Shown here piece by piece: positions 30,835 to 40,710 of a stretch of 64,000 bases of DNA. Each line of letters opens with the position of its first letter. Within the stretch, counting starts at the first letter, position 1. A model generated the notes under the pieces. The model was not told the origin of the DNA. It did no database searches and saw only the letters and a program-made list of their open reading frames with translations. Origin of the DNA: Arcobacter sp. (GTDB lineage: Bacteria; Campylobacterota; Campylobacteria; Campylobacterales; Sulfurimonadaceae); NCBI GenBank assembly GCA_024637195.1, contig JAGXFN010000013.1, positions 60,137-124,136 of the forward strand, read 5' to 3'. The position numbers and the translations under genes were made by a program.

Positions 30835-32087
30835 TGAAGAAGGACAAACACCCTACTTGCGCTTTAGCGACGGAAGTATCGGCGTTTAGTGCCGGAAAGG
30901 TCTCATTCTTCGGCTACGGAAAAACGACGCGGGCTTTGGCAAAAAAACTTGGTCCCTCCACTTTTTACGATGACAATGTCACCAAGCCTTTTAAAGATGA
31001 AGAGAGAAACAGCCTCCGGCCCGTTTCTGATTTTGAACCGAAATACTCTGCCTGCGAGATCCCTTCGCCGGGTATGGCCCCTTCACACATCCTCATCCAA
31101 AAGGCACAGAACCTCATCAGCGAATACGACTATTTTGCAAAATCGATGCCTCCTTCCGTCTGGATAAGCGGCACAAACGGCAAGACAACGACCACGCAGA
31201 TGGTCCAGACCCTACTCGCTCAGCACGGCTCTGTCGCGGGCGGAAACATCGGAACACCGCTGGCCGAGCTGGATGAAAAAGCACCCTTATGGATCCTTGA
31301 AACAAGCTCTTTCTCCCTTCACTATACCAACATAGCCGCGCCGAAAGTCTATCTGCTCCTGCCGATTACGCCTGATCATCTCTACTGGCACGGTTCTATG
31401 AAGGAGTACGAAGAGGCAAAACTCAAACCGCTGAGTATGATGCAAGAGGGCGACACGGTCATTCTTCCTAAAAAGCATGAAAATCACCCTAGCCGCGCGA
31501 TGAAGATTGCCTATGAGAGCAACGAGGACCTGGCAGAGTTTTTCGATATTGATATCTCCAGACTCCGTTTTAAAGGGGCCTTTTTGCAAGATGCACTGCT
31601 TGCTTTGGGGGTGAGCCGGATTCTTTTTGACGAGTGTGACTACGACCTGATTAATGCTATGGCACTGGATGCCCACCGTCAAGAGGAGCTGTACGACAAA
31701 GAGGGGCGCTTATGGGTAAACGACTCAAAGGCAACAAACCTTGATGCCACGATGCAGGCGATCCTGGCCTACCACGACAGACCTTTGTCTCTGATCCTCG
31801 GCGGCGACGACAAAGGTGTGGACCTTACCCCGCTTTTCGAGATGCTTCAAGGGCGCGATCTGCATATCTACACGATAGGGAAAAATGAGCCGAAACTGCT
31901 CGGACTCTCTCACAAGTTCGCGCTCAAGGCCACTGCCTGCCAGACACTCGACCTGGCCTGCGCAAAAATAAAGGCCGAGGGGGAGAAAAACCGCACCGTT
32001 TTGCTCTCTCCCGCCGCTGCAAGTCTGGATCAATTTAGCTCATACAGCGAAAGAGGCGACAAATTTAAAAAGTTTGCCTTGCTTTAA
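30834..32087 (+). CDS. murD: UDP-N-acetylmuramoylalanine-D-glutamate ligase
   Basis: A 418-residue Mur ligase adding D-Glu to UDP-MurNAc-L-Ala. The ATP-binding loop ISGTNGKTTTTQM, ETSSFSL, NDSKATNLDAT and LGGDDKGVDL are typical of MurD. It is about 20-30 residues shorter than the E. coli enzyme, mainly in the N-terminal UDP-binding domain, as in other Campylobacterota. It overlaps mraY by one base. Confidence 0.95.
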   Translation: MKKDKHPTCALATEVSAFSAGKVSFFGYGKTTRALAKKLGPSTFYDDNVTKPFKDEERNSLRPVSDFEPKYSACEIPSPGMAPSHILIQKAQNLISEYDYFAKSMPPSVWISGTNGKTTTTQMVQTLLAQHGSVAGGNIGTPLAELDEKAPLWILETSSFSLHYTNIAAPKVYLLLPITPDHLYWHGSMKEYEEAKLKPLSMMQEGDTVILPKKHENHPSRAMKIAYESNEDLAEFFDIDISRLRFKGAFLQDALLALGVSRILFDECDYDLINAMALDAHRQEELYDKEGRLWVNDSKATNLDATMQAILAYHDRPLSLILGGDDKGVDLTPLFEMLQGRDLHIYTIGKNEPKLLGLSHKFALKATACQTLDLACAKIKAEGEKNRTVLLSPAAASLDQFSSYSERGDKFKKFALL

Positions 32088-32139
32088 GTTTATTGTAACA
32101 GATTTATGGTTAGTATTTCGTCCTCTTAAAAATATGCAT

Positions 32140-32215
32140 GGCCTGTTAGCTCAGTCGGTAGAGCAAGTGACTGAAAATCACTGTGTCCTTGGTTCGATTC
32201 CGAGACAGGCCACCA
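32140..32215 (+). tRNA. tRNA-Phe (GAA), copy 1
   Basis: A 76-nt tRNA with encoded CCA. Acceptor arms GGCCTGT and ACAGGCC pair perfectly. Anticodon GAA at 32173-32175 is in loop CTGAAAA, and the T-loop is GGTTCGATTCC. It is identical to copy 2, which begins 27 nt later. Confidence 0.96.
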
Positions 32216-32242
32216 CTTTTTATTTTTATGAACTTCTACTGT

Positions 32243-32318
32243 GGCCTGTTAGCTCAGTCGGTAGAGCAAGTGACTGAAAATCACTGTGTCCTTGGTTCGA
32301 TTCCGAGACAGGCCACCA
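32243..32318 (+). tRNA. tRNA-Phe (GAA), copy 2
   Basis: Identical in all 76 nt to copy 1. The identity continues for about 10 nt past CCA (ACTTTTTATT after each copy), so a tandem duplication of roughly 103 bp produced the pair. Both are probably on one transcript downstream of murD. Confidence 0.96.
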
Positions 32319-32400
32319 CTTTTTATTACTCTTTTTCCTTTACTCTTTGTTGTCGATCAGTTCATGTACAGATGTACATTTCTCTAATCTCCGCCGCGAT

Positions 32401-32736
32401 TTAAAAATTGTAGTTCATAAAGAAGAGTATGCCCTCTTCTTTTGCGGCCTCGTTTTTTTGAATGGTGCTGTTCCAGATGGCGTCGATCTGCGTTGATGGC
32501 TGCATATAGCCAAAACCGAACTCGGTACTTGCATTTTTGTCATCATGCAACAAGACTCCTGTCGAGTAAGACTGGTTCTCATTGAACTGCTGCATATAGA
32601 TCTTCCCTGCGTAAAAGCTCATGCTGCTGTTAATGCGAAGATCCGAGTAGTCAAACAGCTCTTTTTTCTTCAACTCCGCATCTAAGGCATACAGGGATAA
32701 GGATGATAAACATAATAAGATTATTTTTTTGTACAA
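32401..32736 (-). CDS. Short exported protein, possible outer membrane barrel fragment
   Basis: A 111-residue protein with a clear signal peptide (MYKKIILLCLSSLSLYA). Alternating hydrophobic residues and a terminal Phe (FFMNYNF) are typical of outer membrane beta strands. The family is not identified; the style resembles the YfaZ-like protein at 52176, but it is little more than half that size. Only about five strands would fit, so it is a small barrel subunit, a truncated gene or a soluble periplasmic protein. A minus-strand TATAAT lies at 32767-32762. Confidence 0.65.
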   Translation of the reverse strand: MYKKIILLCLSSLSLYALDAELKKKELFDYSDLRINSSMSFYAGKIYMQQFNENQSYSTGVLLHDDKNASTEFGFGYMQPSTQIDAIWNSTIQKNEAAKEEGILFFMNYNF

Positions 32737-32886
32737 CAGCTCAGCTCCTTACATTTACATTATTATACTAGAAAAAGATGTTGGACTTGTGGGATAAAAG
32801 CTCATTCAGACACTCTACGCGGACATCATCTCTTTCTAATGGAACTTATGCTATTTTTTCACCATTGATTTTATTTTGGAGATTTT

Positions 32887-34593
32887 TTGAAACAAGCACT
32901 TAAGCGCTACTTCCCTTATATGAAAAGCTACGGCTGGTACTATCTTCTCGTCTTGATCGGGATCATGATGACCGTGTCCGCGACTCTGGCAACAGCACAG
33001 ATCGTACAGCCGATGATGGATGAGATGTTCATCGCCAAAGACGAGAGCATGCTTCTCATCATCCCTCTTGCCTTCGTCGCAATCTTTTTTGTAAAGTCTG
33101 TCGGACGCTATCTGCAGAGCGTTTACATGAACTACATCGGCATGCACATCGTCTCAAGGCTGCGCGAAGTGCTGCTGGAGAAGATGATGTTTCTGGATAT
33201 GAAGTTCCTCTTTTCCAACCGCAGCGGCGAACTCATCTCCCGTATCACCAACGACATCGGAAGAGTCCAGTATTTTGTCTCAAACATGCTTCCCGAACTC
33301 CTCAGAGAGAGCATCACTGCCATCGGACTTATCGGCTACATCATCTGGCTGAACCCCCTGCTCGCCTTCTACTCCCTTGTCGCCATGCCTTTGGCCATTT
33401 ACCCGCTTATACTGATCGCAAAACGCCTCAAACGCCTCTCCCACCGTTCCCAGGAGAAAAATGCCGATGTCGTAACGCGCCTGAGCGAGGTCTTTAACAA
33501 CAACGAGGTGATCAAGGCCAACGCAACCGAAGCCTTCGAGCTCAAACGCTTTCATGACGAGAACTGGCGTTTTTTCAAGCTCAATATGAAAGGGGTCTAC
33601 ACCAACGAGATCGTTTCCCCTTTGATGGAGATATTTGGGGCCTTGGGTCTGGCCTTTGTCATCTATATGGGCGGGAAAGATGTCTTTGACGGGAAGATGA
33701 GTCCAGGCGAGTTCCTCTCTTTCTTTACCGCTGTAGGGCTTACCTTTCAACCCGTACGGCGCGTCGGCTCGATCTACGGAAAGATCCAAGATGCTGTCGC
33801 ATCGACGGAACGCATCTTTTCTATTGTCGATATGAGTCCAGAGGTGCGCGACGGGGAAAAAGAGCTTGCAGAAGGTATAAACAGCATCTCTTTTCAAGAT
33901 GTAGGCCTGCGCTATAGCGGCAAAACAGCACTGAAAAATATCGATCTTGAGGTGACAAAGGGTCAAAACATCGCTCTTGTCGGCGACAGCGGCGGCGGAA
34001 AAAGCTCGATGATCAATCTTGTTTTGCGTTTTTATGATGTCAGCGAGGGCAAGCTGTGCATCAACGGCACCCCCATAGCCTCCTTCACACAAAAATCGCT
34101 TCGCAGCCATATCTCTCTTGTCTCCCAGCGCGTCTACATCTTCCAAGACTCCCTCGCCGCCAATGTCGCCTATGGCCAGGAGATAGATGAAGAACGGGTC
34201 AATCAAGCATTAAAACTCGCCGATGCCAAAGCATTTGTTTCGACCCTCCCCGAGGGGATCCACACCCTCATGGACGAGTCCGGGACAAACCTCTCCGGCG
34301 GACAGCGCCAGCGCATCGCTATTGCTCGCGCCATCTATAAACACGCCTCCCTTCTGATCTTCGACGAGGCGACGAGTGCCCTGGACAACGAGAGCGAAAA
34401 ACGTATCCAGGAATCCATTAAGTCCTTCACGAAAGACAAGATCACTTTCACCATAGCCCACAGGCTCAGCACCATCGAAGACGCCGACTTAATCCTCGTC
34501 TTTCAAGAGGGGAAGATCGTCGCAAGAGGAACCCATAACGAGTTGATCAAAAACTCGCCTGAGTACCAAAGATTAGCGGGAAAAATGGAGTAG
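32887..34593 (+). CDS. msbA: Lipid A export ABC transporter MsbA
   Basis: A 568-residue half-transporter with six membrane helices (about 15-310) fused to an ATPase domain. Walker A GDSGGGKSS, signature LSGGQRQRIAIARA, Walker B LLIFDEATSALD and the H-loop TIAHRLST are intact. It flips lipid A-core, so its place just before the polysaccharide locus is fitting. It starts at TTG with GGAGA 4 nt upstream; the next ATG is 33 nt downstream. Other lipid exporters of this family cannot be fully excluded. Confidence 0.88.
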   Translation: MKQALKRYFPYMKSYGWYYLLVLIGIMMTVSATLATAQIVQPMMDEMFIAKDESMLLIIPLAFVAIFFVKSVGRYLQSVYMNYIGMHIVSRLREVLLEKMMFLDMKFLFSNRSGELISRITNDIGRVQYFVSNMLPELLRESITAIGLIGYIIWLNPLLAFYSLVAMPLAIYPLILIAKRLKRLSHRSQEKNADVVTRLSEVFNNNEVIKANATEAFELKRFHDENWRFFKLNMKGVYTNEIVSPLMEIFGALGLAFVIYMGGKDVFDGKMSPGEFLSFFTAVGLTFQPVRRVGSIYGKIQDAVASTERIFSIVDMSPEVRDGEKELAEGINSISFQDVGLRYSGKTALKNIDLEVTKGQNIALVGDSGGGKSSMINLVLRFYDVSEGKLCINGTPIASFTQKSLRSHISLVSQRVYIFQDSLAANVAYGQEIDEERVNQALKLADAKAFVSTLPEGIHTLMDESGTNLSGGQRQRIAIARAIYKHASLLIFDEATSALDNESEKRIQESIKSFTKDKITFTIAHRLSTIEDADLILVFQEGKIVARGTHNELIKNSPEYQRLAGKME

Positions 34594-34663
34594 GCAAAAA
34601 GGGTTTGCATTCTTGAATGCTGCGTCTGTGTTCTCTTTGTATTAAGTTAAACAGTATATAATT

Positions 34664-35476
34664 ATGTTTAAATTTAAACCCACAGGATTTCGCTTGTCTC
34701 TACCGATTTTAATTTCAAACCGTCTTATTAAACTTACCGGCAACATTAGCAAACCTTTTTCATACATTTTCCATTTTTTCTTTCCTAACAAACGCTTTCT
34801 TATCCCCGAATACAGCAAGCCTATCATCGCTTCCAAAAAAACGAGCACGATACCAAAGATCATTTGGCAAACAAATTTTACAAACCGCGTCAGTCTTCCT
34901 GTTTATTTAAATTACCTTTTCAATCGCCTGATGTCGCTAAGCTATGAGTACCGTTATGTCAGCACCGAAGCGCGTTTGTCGTATATCGAATCGAACATGT
35001 CAGATGAAATCAAAACCGCATACAAGATGCTTATCAACGGTGCATCACAGGCCGATCTGTGGCGACTGCTTGTTTTAAACAACGAAGGCGGCGTCTATTT
35101 AGACATTGATGCCCATCTTGTCTGGCCTCTGTCTAAGATCATTAAAGCCGAAGACAAAGAGGTCTTTTTATTAAACAAACAACACTACACCAACTATTTT
35201 ATTGCCAGTGAAAAGAAAAACCCCCTTCTAGAGGATGCCATCAATATCGTTATCGACAATATAAAAAATAAAAAAGTCGAAGGCGGTGTTTACAGCCTCA
35301 CCGGTCCGACAGCCTTAAACACCGCACTTGAAGGCAAAGAGTTTAATCACAGGTATTACCGCGACACCTGCGTTCAAGGCAGCTTTACGAATGAATATTT
35401 TCAGTACATCGACCGGCCAAGAGGAAAATGGACGCACATGAAAAACTCCGATCTCCTCGCTGACACCGAAAAATAA
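34664..35476 (+). CDS. Glycosyltransferase with DxD motif (Gly_transf_sug / OCH1-like)
   Basis: A 270-residue protein with [31 protein letters not shown] and a ligand-binding DxD (DID), as in GT32-type sugar transferases. It probably adds a hexose to surface glycans using a nucleotide sugar. No Shine-Dalgarno precedes the ATG. A TATAAT (34657-34662) ends 1 nt before it, so that box cannot be the promoter if this is the true start. It is the first gene of the polysaccharide locus, 11 nt before the UDP-xylose synthase gene. Confidence 0.8.
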   Translation: MFKFKPTGFRLSLPILISNRLIKLTGNISKPFSYIFHFFFPNKRFLIPEYSKPIIASKKTSTIPKIIWQTNFTNRVSLPVYLNYLFNRLMSLSYEYRYVSTEARLSYIESNMSDEIKTAYKMLINGASQADLWRLLVLNNEGGVYLDIDAHLVWPLSKIIKAEDKEVFLLNKQHYTNYFIASEKKNPLLEDAINIVIDNIKNKKVEGGVYSLTGPTALNTALEGKEFNHRYYRDTCVQGSFTNEYFQYIDRPRGKWTHMKNSDLLADTEK

Positions 35477-35487
35477 AAAGGACAACT

Positions 35488-36423
35488 ATGAAAAAAAGAA
35501 TATTAGTCACCGGCGGCGCCGGTTTTTTGGGTTCACACCTCTGCAAGCGCCTGCTAGACGAAGGCAATGAAGTCATCTGCGTTGACAACTTCTTTACCGG
35601 GGACAAGAAAAATATTGAGGCACTTATAAGCAATCCCTATTTTGAAGTCATCCGCCATGACGTGACCTTTCCTCTGTATGTCGAAGTGGATGAGATCTAT
35701 AACCTTGCCTGCCCGGCCTCTCCTCCTCACTATCAGTTTGACCCCGTGCAGACAACAAAGACGTCCGTTGTGGGTGCGATCAATATGCTCGGGCTTGCCA
35801 AACGCTGCAAGGCGAAGATCCTGCAGGCTTCGACATCCGAGGTCTATGGCGATCCCGAAGTCCATCCGCAGCCAGAAAGTTACAAAGGCTCCGTCAGCAC
35901 AACAGGCATCCGCGCCTGCTATGACGAGGGAAAACGCTGTGCGGAGACACTGTTTTTCGATTATTACCGTCAGCATGGCGTAGACATCAAGGTCATGCGC
36001 ATCTTCAACACCTACGGACCGAACATGAATCCTTATGACGGGCGTGTTGTCTCCAACTTCATCGTCCAGGCGCTCAAGGGTGAAGACATCACGATGTACG
36101 GTGACGGTTCACAAACCAGGTCATTTTGCTATGTTGATGACCTTATCGAAGGGATGATCCGCCTTATGAACTCCCGCGACGGCTTTACCGGCCCCGTAAA
36201 TATCGGAAACCCGGGCGAGTTTACGATGATAGAATTAGCAGAGAAGATCATTGAATTGACCGGATCAAAAAGCAAGATCACCTTCCAGCCTCTTCCACAA
36301 GACGACCCTCTCCAACGTCAGCCGGATATCACCCTGGCGAAAAAAGAGCTCGGATGGGAACCTCGCATCAAACTCGAAGAAGGTTTAAAGCATGCTATCG
36401 CTTACTTTAAAAGCGTGATCTAG
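35488..36423 (+). CDS. UDP-glucuronate decarboxylase (UDP-xylose synthase)
   Basis: A 311-residue extended short-chain dehydrogenase. [11 protein letters not shown] binds [31 protein letters not shown] and the Y-x3-K site in [13 protein letters not shown] are signatures of UXS-type decarboxylases, rather than of galactose epimerases. It would make UDP-xylose from UDP-glucuronate for glycan assembly. AGGA precedes the ATG. No UDP-glucose dehydrogenase is in the window, so its substrate must come from elsewhere. Confidence 0.88.
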   Translation: MKKRILVTGGAGFLGSHLCKRLLDEGNEVICVDNFFTGDKKNIEALISNPYFEVIRHDVTFPLYVEVDEIYNLACPASPPHYQFDPVQTTKTSVVGAINMLGLAKRCKAKILQASTSEVYGDPEVHPQPESYKGSVSTTGIRACYDEGKRCAETLFFDYYRQHGVDIKVMRIFNTYGPNMNPYDGRVVSNFIVQALKGEDITMYGDGSQTRSFCYVDDLIEGMIRLMNSRDGFTGPVNIGNPGEFTMIELAEKIIELTGSKSKITFQPLPQDDPLQRQPDITLAKKELGWEPRIKLEEGLKHAIAYFKSVI

Positions 36424-37490
36424 TGAATAAACTTCCGACTGCAGTTATCTGTCTATCCCCCTACTCCGGTGGCATGGAAATAGACAGTATTAAGATGGCC
36501 AAGAAACTTGTTCCTTACTGCAAGACTCTTCTGATTGCTAAAAAGGATCATTTTATTGCTAAAGAAATGAGCCGTAATACAGACGGAATAACGCTAGAGA
36601 CCATTCCTTTTAAAAGCAACCTTGGACCTGCACTTATTTTTGGAATACGAAAACTTATCAAAGAATATGGGATTAAAAATGTTATATTTTTTGGTGCTTC
36701 TGAACTAAAATCTCTCTACTTTTCTTTTTTAGGCCTGGATATCAACCTGATCATCCGTCATGGGACAACAAAATCACGACCGAAAAAAGACTGGTTCCAC
36801 CGCCTCATCTATTCCAAAGTCAATTATCATGTCGCTATTTGTGAGCATTTGGCCAAAAATGTAGAATATATCATTCCGTTCGGAAAAAAGACAAAACTTA
36901 AAGTAATCTACTCTTCTCTTATAAATACTTCCGAACCAAAACCTCATACAACCGGCGAAGAGATCAAACTCCTTCATATTGGCCGTATTGCAAAAGGGAA
37001 AGGTCAGGAGGATGCTATCCTTGCTTGTCAAAAACTTTTTGATGAAAACATTGACTTTAGTCTTACTCTTGTCGGCGGTTTTGATGAGAGCTATAAAAAT
37101 GAATTTTTAAAAATTATTGAGGAATGCTCTTACAAAGAAAACATCAAGTTAATCGGTCACATCCAAAACGTACAATCTTATATTGACATGTCCGATATAT
37201 TTATCTTCCCTAGTCACGGTGAAGGACTAAGTAACGCTTTTCTAGAAGCTTTATCCAATAATTTGGTTTGTATCAGTTACGATAACACTTCATTTCCTGA
37301 ACTACAACACCTCGGATTCTACTTTCATCCCGTAGAAAACGGGAATATTAGAGAGCTTCAAAATAAACTATTTAAAGTATCTCGCTCTGTCGAAATTGAA
37401 AAAGAAAAGTGTCAAAACAATTATCTCTTAGCCAGTAACACCTTTTCTATAAAAAAAGAGATCACTAATTATCTAGAAATATTAAAATAG
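36423..37490 (+). CDS. Glycosyltransferase, GT4-like
   Basis: A 355-residue GT-B enzyme. The C-terminal half has LLHIGRIAKGKGQEDAI, SLTLVGG and DIFIFPSHGEGLSNAFLEAL, the donor-binding E-x7-E region of family GT4. It starts at GTG overlapping the UXS stop (TAGTG). The base composition turns AT-rich here, unlike the UXS gene before it, suggesting a different history. Acceptor and sugar are unknown. Confidence 0.82.
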   Translation: MNKLPTAVICLSPYSGGMEIDSIKMAKKLVPYCKTLLIAKKDHFIAKEMSRNTDGITLETIPFKSNLGPALIFGIRKLIKEYGIKNVIFFGASELKSLYFSFLGLDINLIIRHGTTKSRPKKDWFHRLIYSKVNYHVAICEHLAKNVEYIIPFGKKTKLKVIYSSLINTSEPKPHTTGEEIKLLHIGRIAKGKGQEDAILACQKLFDENIDFSLTLVGGFDESYKNEFLKIIEECSYKENIKLIGHIQNVQSYIDMSDIFIFPSHGEGLSNAFLEALSNNLVCISYDNTSFPELQHLGFYFHPVENGNIRELQNKLFKVSRSVEIEKEKCQNNYLLASNTFSIKKEITNYLEILK

Positions 37491-37506
37491 TCATAAAAGG
37501 GTCTCA

Positions 37507-38541
37507 ATGAGTCATTTAAATAAAATACTGTTTATTGTAAAAAATAAGAATGAGGCATCTTCACGTTTTCGTGTTTTTTCTTATCTTAATCATCTAAATA
37601 AAGACTTTGAGGTCTCTTTCTTTTACGCCGAATATAGAAATAAAAAAGTTCCTAAATTTCTTCGTTCAATTATCAAACGATTTCGTTTTTTTTCCCTTAT
37701 CTATTTAGTTGGTAAACACGATACTGTGTTTATGCAAAGACCTATGAGTACAGATGGAAATAACAGTACATTCTTTGAATGGCTTTTAACGCGGTTTAAT
37801 GAAAATCTTATTTTTGATTACGACGACGCTATATTTGTTGTTAATGAAAAAAAGATGAAATCTCTAGTCTCTTTATCCAAGGCCTGTATCTGTGGAAATG
37901 ATTACCTAGCTGATTTTGCAAAAAAATATAATCCGAACACCTATATAATACCGACACCCATAGATACTGACAAGTTTATACCCAAGGAAGCCTCTGCTAA
38001 GGAACTCATCACGATTGGTTGGACAGGGACCAGTGGTAACTACGCCTTCTTTACACCAAAACTCATATGCGATATCAAAGATATTCTAAAAAGATATGAC
38101 AATGTAGATTTTTTATTTATATGTGACCGTAAACCTGAAGAAAAGTTTGACTTTCCTTATGCATTCGTAAAATGGGATGACGCGACTGAAGTCAATGACT
38201 TGCAACACATAGACATTGGGCTAATGCCCTTAATTGACAGTGCATGGACAAGAGGGAAATGTGGTTTTAAATTGATCCAATACGGAAGTATTTCTATTCC
38301 ATCTGTTGCTTCTAATGTGGGTGTAAACTCAAAAGTTGTGTTAGATGGCAAAAGTGGGTTTCTAGTTAACGAAGAAGAGGCAAACTGGGCAGAACATCTT
38401 GAAAAACTGATTAATGATCAAACTTTAAGAGAGTCCATGGGTAAAGCTGCCAGAGAACACATCGAAAAAGAATACAGTGTCAATAAGAACTATCCAAAAT
38501 TAAAAGATATACTAGAAAACTTGGACAAGACTGCTAAATAG
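37507..38541 (+). CDS. Glycosyltransferase, GT4-like
   Basis: A 344-residue protein with an N-terminal acceptor domain and a C-terminal Rossmann half (TIGWTGTSGNY, DIGLMPLIDSAWTRGKCGFKLIQY, SKVVLDGKSGFLV). This arrangement occurs in GT4 relatives that bind nucleotide sugars. It is AT-rich like the gene before it. It overlaps the convergent heptosyltransferase-family gene by 8 nt at the 3' end. The sugar is unknown. Confidence 0.75.
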   Translation: MSHLNKILFIVKNKNEASSRFRVFSYLNHLNKDFEVSFFYAEYRNKKVPKFLRSIIKRFRFFSLIYLVGKHDTVFMQRPMSTDGNNSTFFEWLLTRFNENLIFDYDDAIFVVNEKKMKSLVSLSKACICGNDYLADFAKKYNPNTYIIPTPIDTDKFIPKEASAKELITIGWTGTSGNYAFFTPKLICDIKDILKRYDNVDFLFICDRKPEEKFDFPYAFVKWDDATEVNDLQHIDIGLMPLIDSAWTRGKCGFKLIQYGSISIPSVASNVGVNSKVVLDGKSGFLVNEEEANWAEHLEKLINDQTLRESMGKAAREHIEKEYSVNKNYPKLKDILENLDKTAK

Positions 38542-39577
38542 TACTCTTATCATATAACTTTCTTAGTAATATACTTGTTTCTTCATACACATCTTCAACT
38601 GTCGGAACAGTAAAATTCTCATTAAAGACAACGGCATGCTTGACATCTTTTGGCAGATACCGAATTGCAGAGACGCCCGGTGACCACATTATCCCCAGAG
38701 TCGGGGCTTGCATTGAGATAGCCATATTTCTAATGCCGGTATCACCGACAACCACCAACGATGATCTAGCTAGAAAGGCCATAACCTCTTCCAAGGGCAT
38801 ACTGTCTTGATGAATAACATCTTCATACTCTGCCAAGGGTGCATACAGATCATTAAACTGTTCATCTGCTTTAATGCCCTTAAGCACAATGTGCTTGTAT
38901 CCGGGAAATGCCGCTCGTACCTTTTTGATCAGTTCTGTGAAGTTTTTCTCAGACCAGCACCTTGCCTTCATCGATGTTCCAGCAAAATATATAATATATG
39001 GTGACTGAACATCTCTGTTATACTCTTCAAAGCCGTATTCTAATGGATATTGAGGTGGTGCCCCGAGAACATTTAGCTGATGAAGCATGCTGTCCGTTTC
39101 CAAAACAAAATCACTTCTCGGCACAGCAATATCAAAAAACAGCTGCCGAATATACCGATACGGATAACCCACTTTTAATTTTGCCTTTGTGAACAGGACG
39201 ATCAGAATAGTCAGCGTACTGTCGGTAAGATCAAAGATAATATCTTGCTCACCAAGTTCTTTAATTTGGCGGAATCTACTAAAAAATGATGTTTTTTTCG
39301 AAGGTTGATCCTTTACTCTCTTATCAATGATATGAACTTCATCCACCAGATCATGTGGCAATCCGTACATAGCACTTCTATCAACGCTCAATGTAATCTT
39401 GGCCTTTGGGAAAAAGCGTTTTAGATGAATCAAAAAAGGCCTCATAACAACAAAGTCACCAATGGCGGCATGTCTGATAACAGCTACTTTCTCAACATCA
39501 TCCCGTGTAAGCGCATTCGCTGTCCTTTGTGCTTTTTTTGTTACTCTAGCGCTGTTTCTTCGCAAATTCAAGTACAT
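38534..39577 (-). CDS. Glycosyltransferase family 9 (heptosyltransferase-like)
   Basis: A 347-residue GT-B enzyme with VIRHAAIGDFVVMRPFL near the N-terminus and VVVGDTGIRNMAISMQAPTLGIMWSP near the C-terminus, as in ADP-heptose:LPS transferases. A basic N-terminal tail of about 25 residues precedes the domain. The usual D-S-G-P-x-H core of WaaC/WaaF is altered to DTGIRN, so it may use another acceptor or donor. It forms a minus-strand group with the two genes upstream. Confidence 0.78.
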   Translation of the reverse strand: MYLNLRRNSARVTKKAQRTANALTRDDVEKVAVIRHAAIGDFVVMRPFLIHLKRFFPKAKITLSVDRSAMYGLPHDLVDEVHIIDKRVKDQPSKKTSFFSRFRQIKELGEQDIIFDLTDSTLTILIVLFTKAKLKVGYPYRYIRQLFFDIAVPRSDFVLETDSMLHQLNVLGAPPQYPLEYGFEEYNRDVQSPYIIYFAGTSMKARCWSEKNFTELIKKVRAAFPGYKHIVLKGIKADEQFNDLYAPLAEYEDVIHQDSMPLEEVMAFLARSSLVVVGDTGIRNMAISMQAPTLGIMWSPGVSAIRYLPKDVKHAVVFNENFTVPTVEDVYEETSILLRKLYDKSTI

Positions 39578-39606
39578 ACTAAATCATCCTTCTTTTATTA
39601 CTGTTA

Positions 39607-40710
39607 TTATATATCATTCAAAACTTCACTTAGTTTTTTAAACTGCTTTTCATTCGAAAAAAGTTTTTCAACTCTTTCTTTTCCACCTTTTGCTATCTCT
39701 TCACATTTGAGTCTATTCGCATGTAAATAGATCAGTTTATCAAACAGGTCATCACTACTGTCTCTTTCAAACAATAATCCGCTTTTCCCATCCTCAATAA
39801 TCTCTAATGGTCCACATTGATTTGTTGCTACTACTACCGTACCGATTTGCATAGCTTCTATCACAACCAGACCAAAGGTCTCACATTTCGTTGCCAAGAC
39901 CATAACATCACAGGCTTGCATAAAACGGTGCGGATTCTTTGTAAATCCAAGAAAAGTAATTTCATTTTCCAGGCCTTTGTCTTTGATCATTACTCCAAGT
40001 TCTTTTTGATAGCTCTCTTCCATGGCGTGTCCTACAAAAACAATTCTGGCTGGGACACCAGCTTCTTTGAGTTTTTGTGCCGCTTCAATGAGAAGGTATT
40101 GCCCCTTTGTCTCTTCAATCCGACCTACCATGCCGACTACAAATTTATCGTTACCAACTCCGATCTCTTGTTTGTAGGTACGTATCTCATCTTCGCTGAG
40201 TAGTTCTGGTTTGTCAGAACCCATATAGAGCACTTCTACTTTTGGGCGGATGGATTCGGGAATAAACTTTTTGATCTGTTCGGCCACTTGGTGGGTCACC
40301 GGCAGGATCATGTCCATATGCTTATACAAAAACCGGTGGTAAAAATCATCTTTGAAACGCGTCATCGTCATGTTGCGCGTCTGGACAAGCTTGGGTTTCT
40401 TTTTTGACATCACTTTCGCCATGACTGCTATCGGCAGGTCTTTTGTCCAGTGCATGTGGATCACGTCGATGTTGTTTTCGTCAATGATCTTTGCTAACTT
40501 TAGCGCACTTGAAAATGAAAGACTTCGCTTGCGAGAGATTTTGAGATATCGGTAGTGCGTCTCTTCATAATACTGTTCAAGTTTGCTTGTCGTATTGATG
40601 ACCGAGACGACATTAAAGGCATCGTTTAAAGCTTTAGCCGAGCGAACCATGTAGAGTTCGAGTCCGCCAAGATCGGGGGAGAGGCAGAGCTCAAGTAAAT
40701 TTTTACGCAT
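39607..40710 (-). CDS. Glycosyltransferase, GT4 family
   Basis: A 367-residue GT-B enzyme. The N-terminal domain has SPDLGGLELYMVRSAKAL; the C-terminal has VGMVGRIEETKGQYLLIEA and DVMVLATKCETFGLVVIEAMQIGTVVVATNQCG, the GT4 donor site. I start at MRKNLL (40710), which overlaps the preceding gene's stop and has AGGAG about 10 nt upstream; MKTM (40719) would leave only 1 nt after the same site. Role in LPS or capsule assembly is inferred from context. Confidence 0.85.
   Translation of the reverse strand: MRKNLLELCLSPDLGGLELYMVRSAKALNDAFNVVSVINTTSKLEQYYEETHYRYLKISRKRSLSFSSALKLAKIIDENNIDVIHMHWTKDLPIAVMAKVMSKKKPKLVQTRNMTMTRFKDDFYHRFLYKHMDMILPVTHQVAEQIKKFIPESIRPKVEVLYMGSDKPELLSEDEIRTYKQEIGVGNDKFVVGMVGRIEETKGQYLLIEAAQKLKEAGVPARIVFVGHAMEESYQKELGVMIKDKGLENEITFLGFTKNPHRFMQACDVMVLATKCETFGLVVIEAMQIGTVVVATNQCGPLEIIEDGKSGLLFERDSSDDLFDKLIYLHANRLKCEEIAKGGKERVEKLFSNEKQFKKLSEVLNDI

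Noticed and set aside
32140..32318. Attachment site of an integrative element at the tandem tRNA-Phe genes
   Set aside because: No integrase, no element genes and no direct repeat of the tRNA 3' end beyond the duplicate itself; simple tandem duplication explains it.
33280..34206. Antisense frame of 308 codons within msbA
   Set aside because: msbA has intact transporter motifs on the plus strand; the antisense product has no recognisable domain and is a codon-usage shadow.
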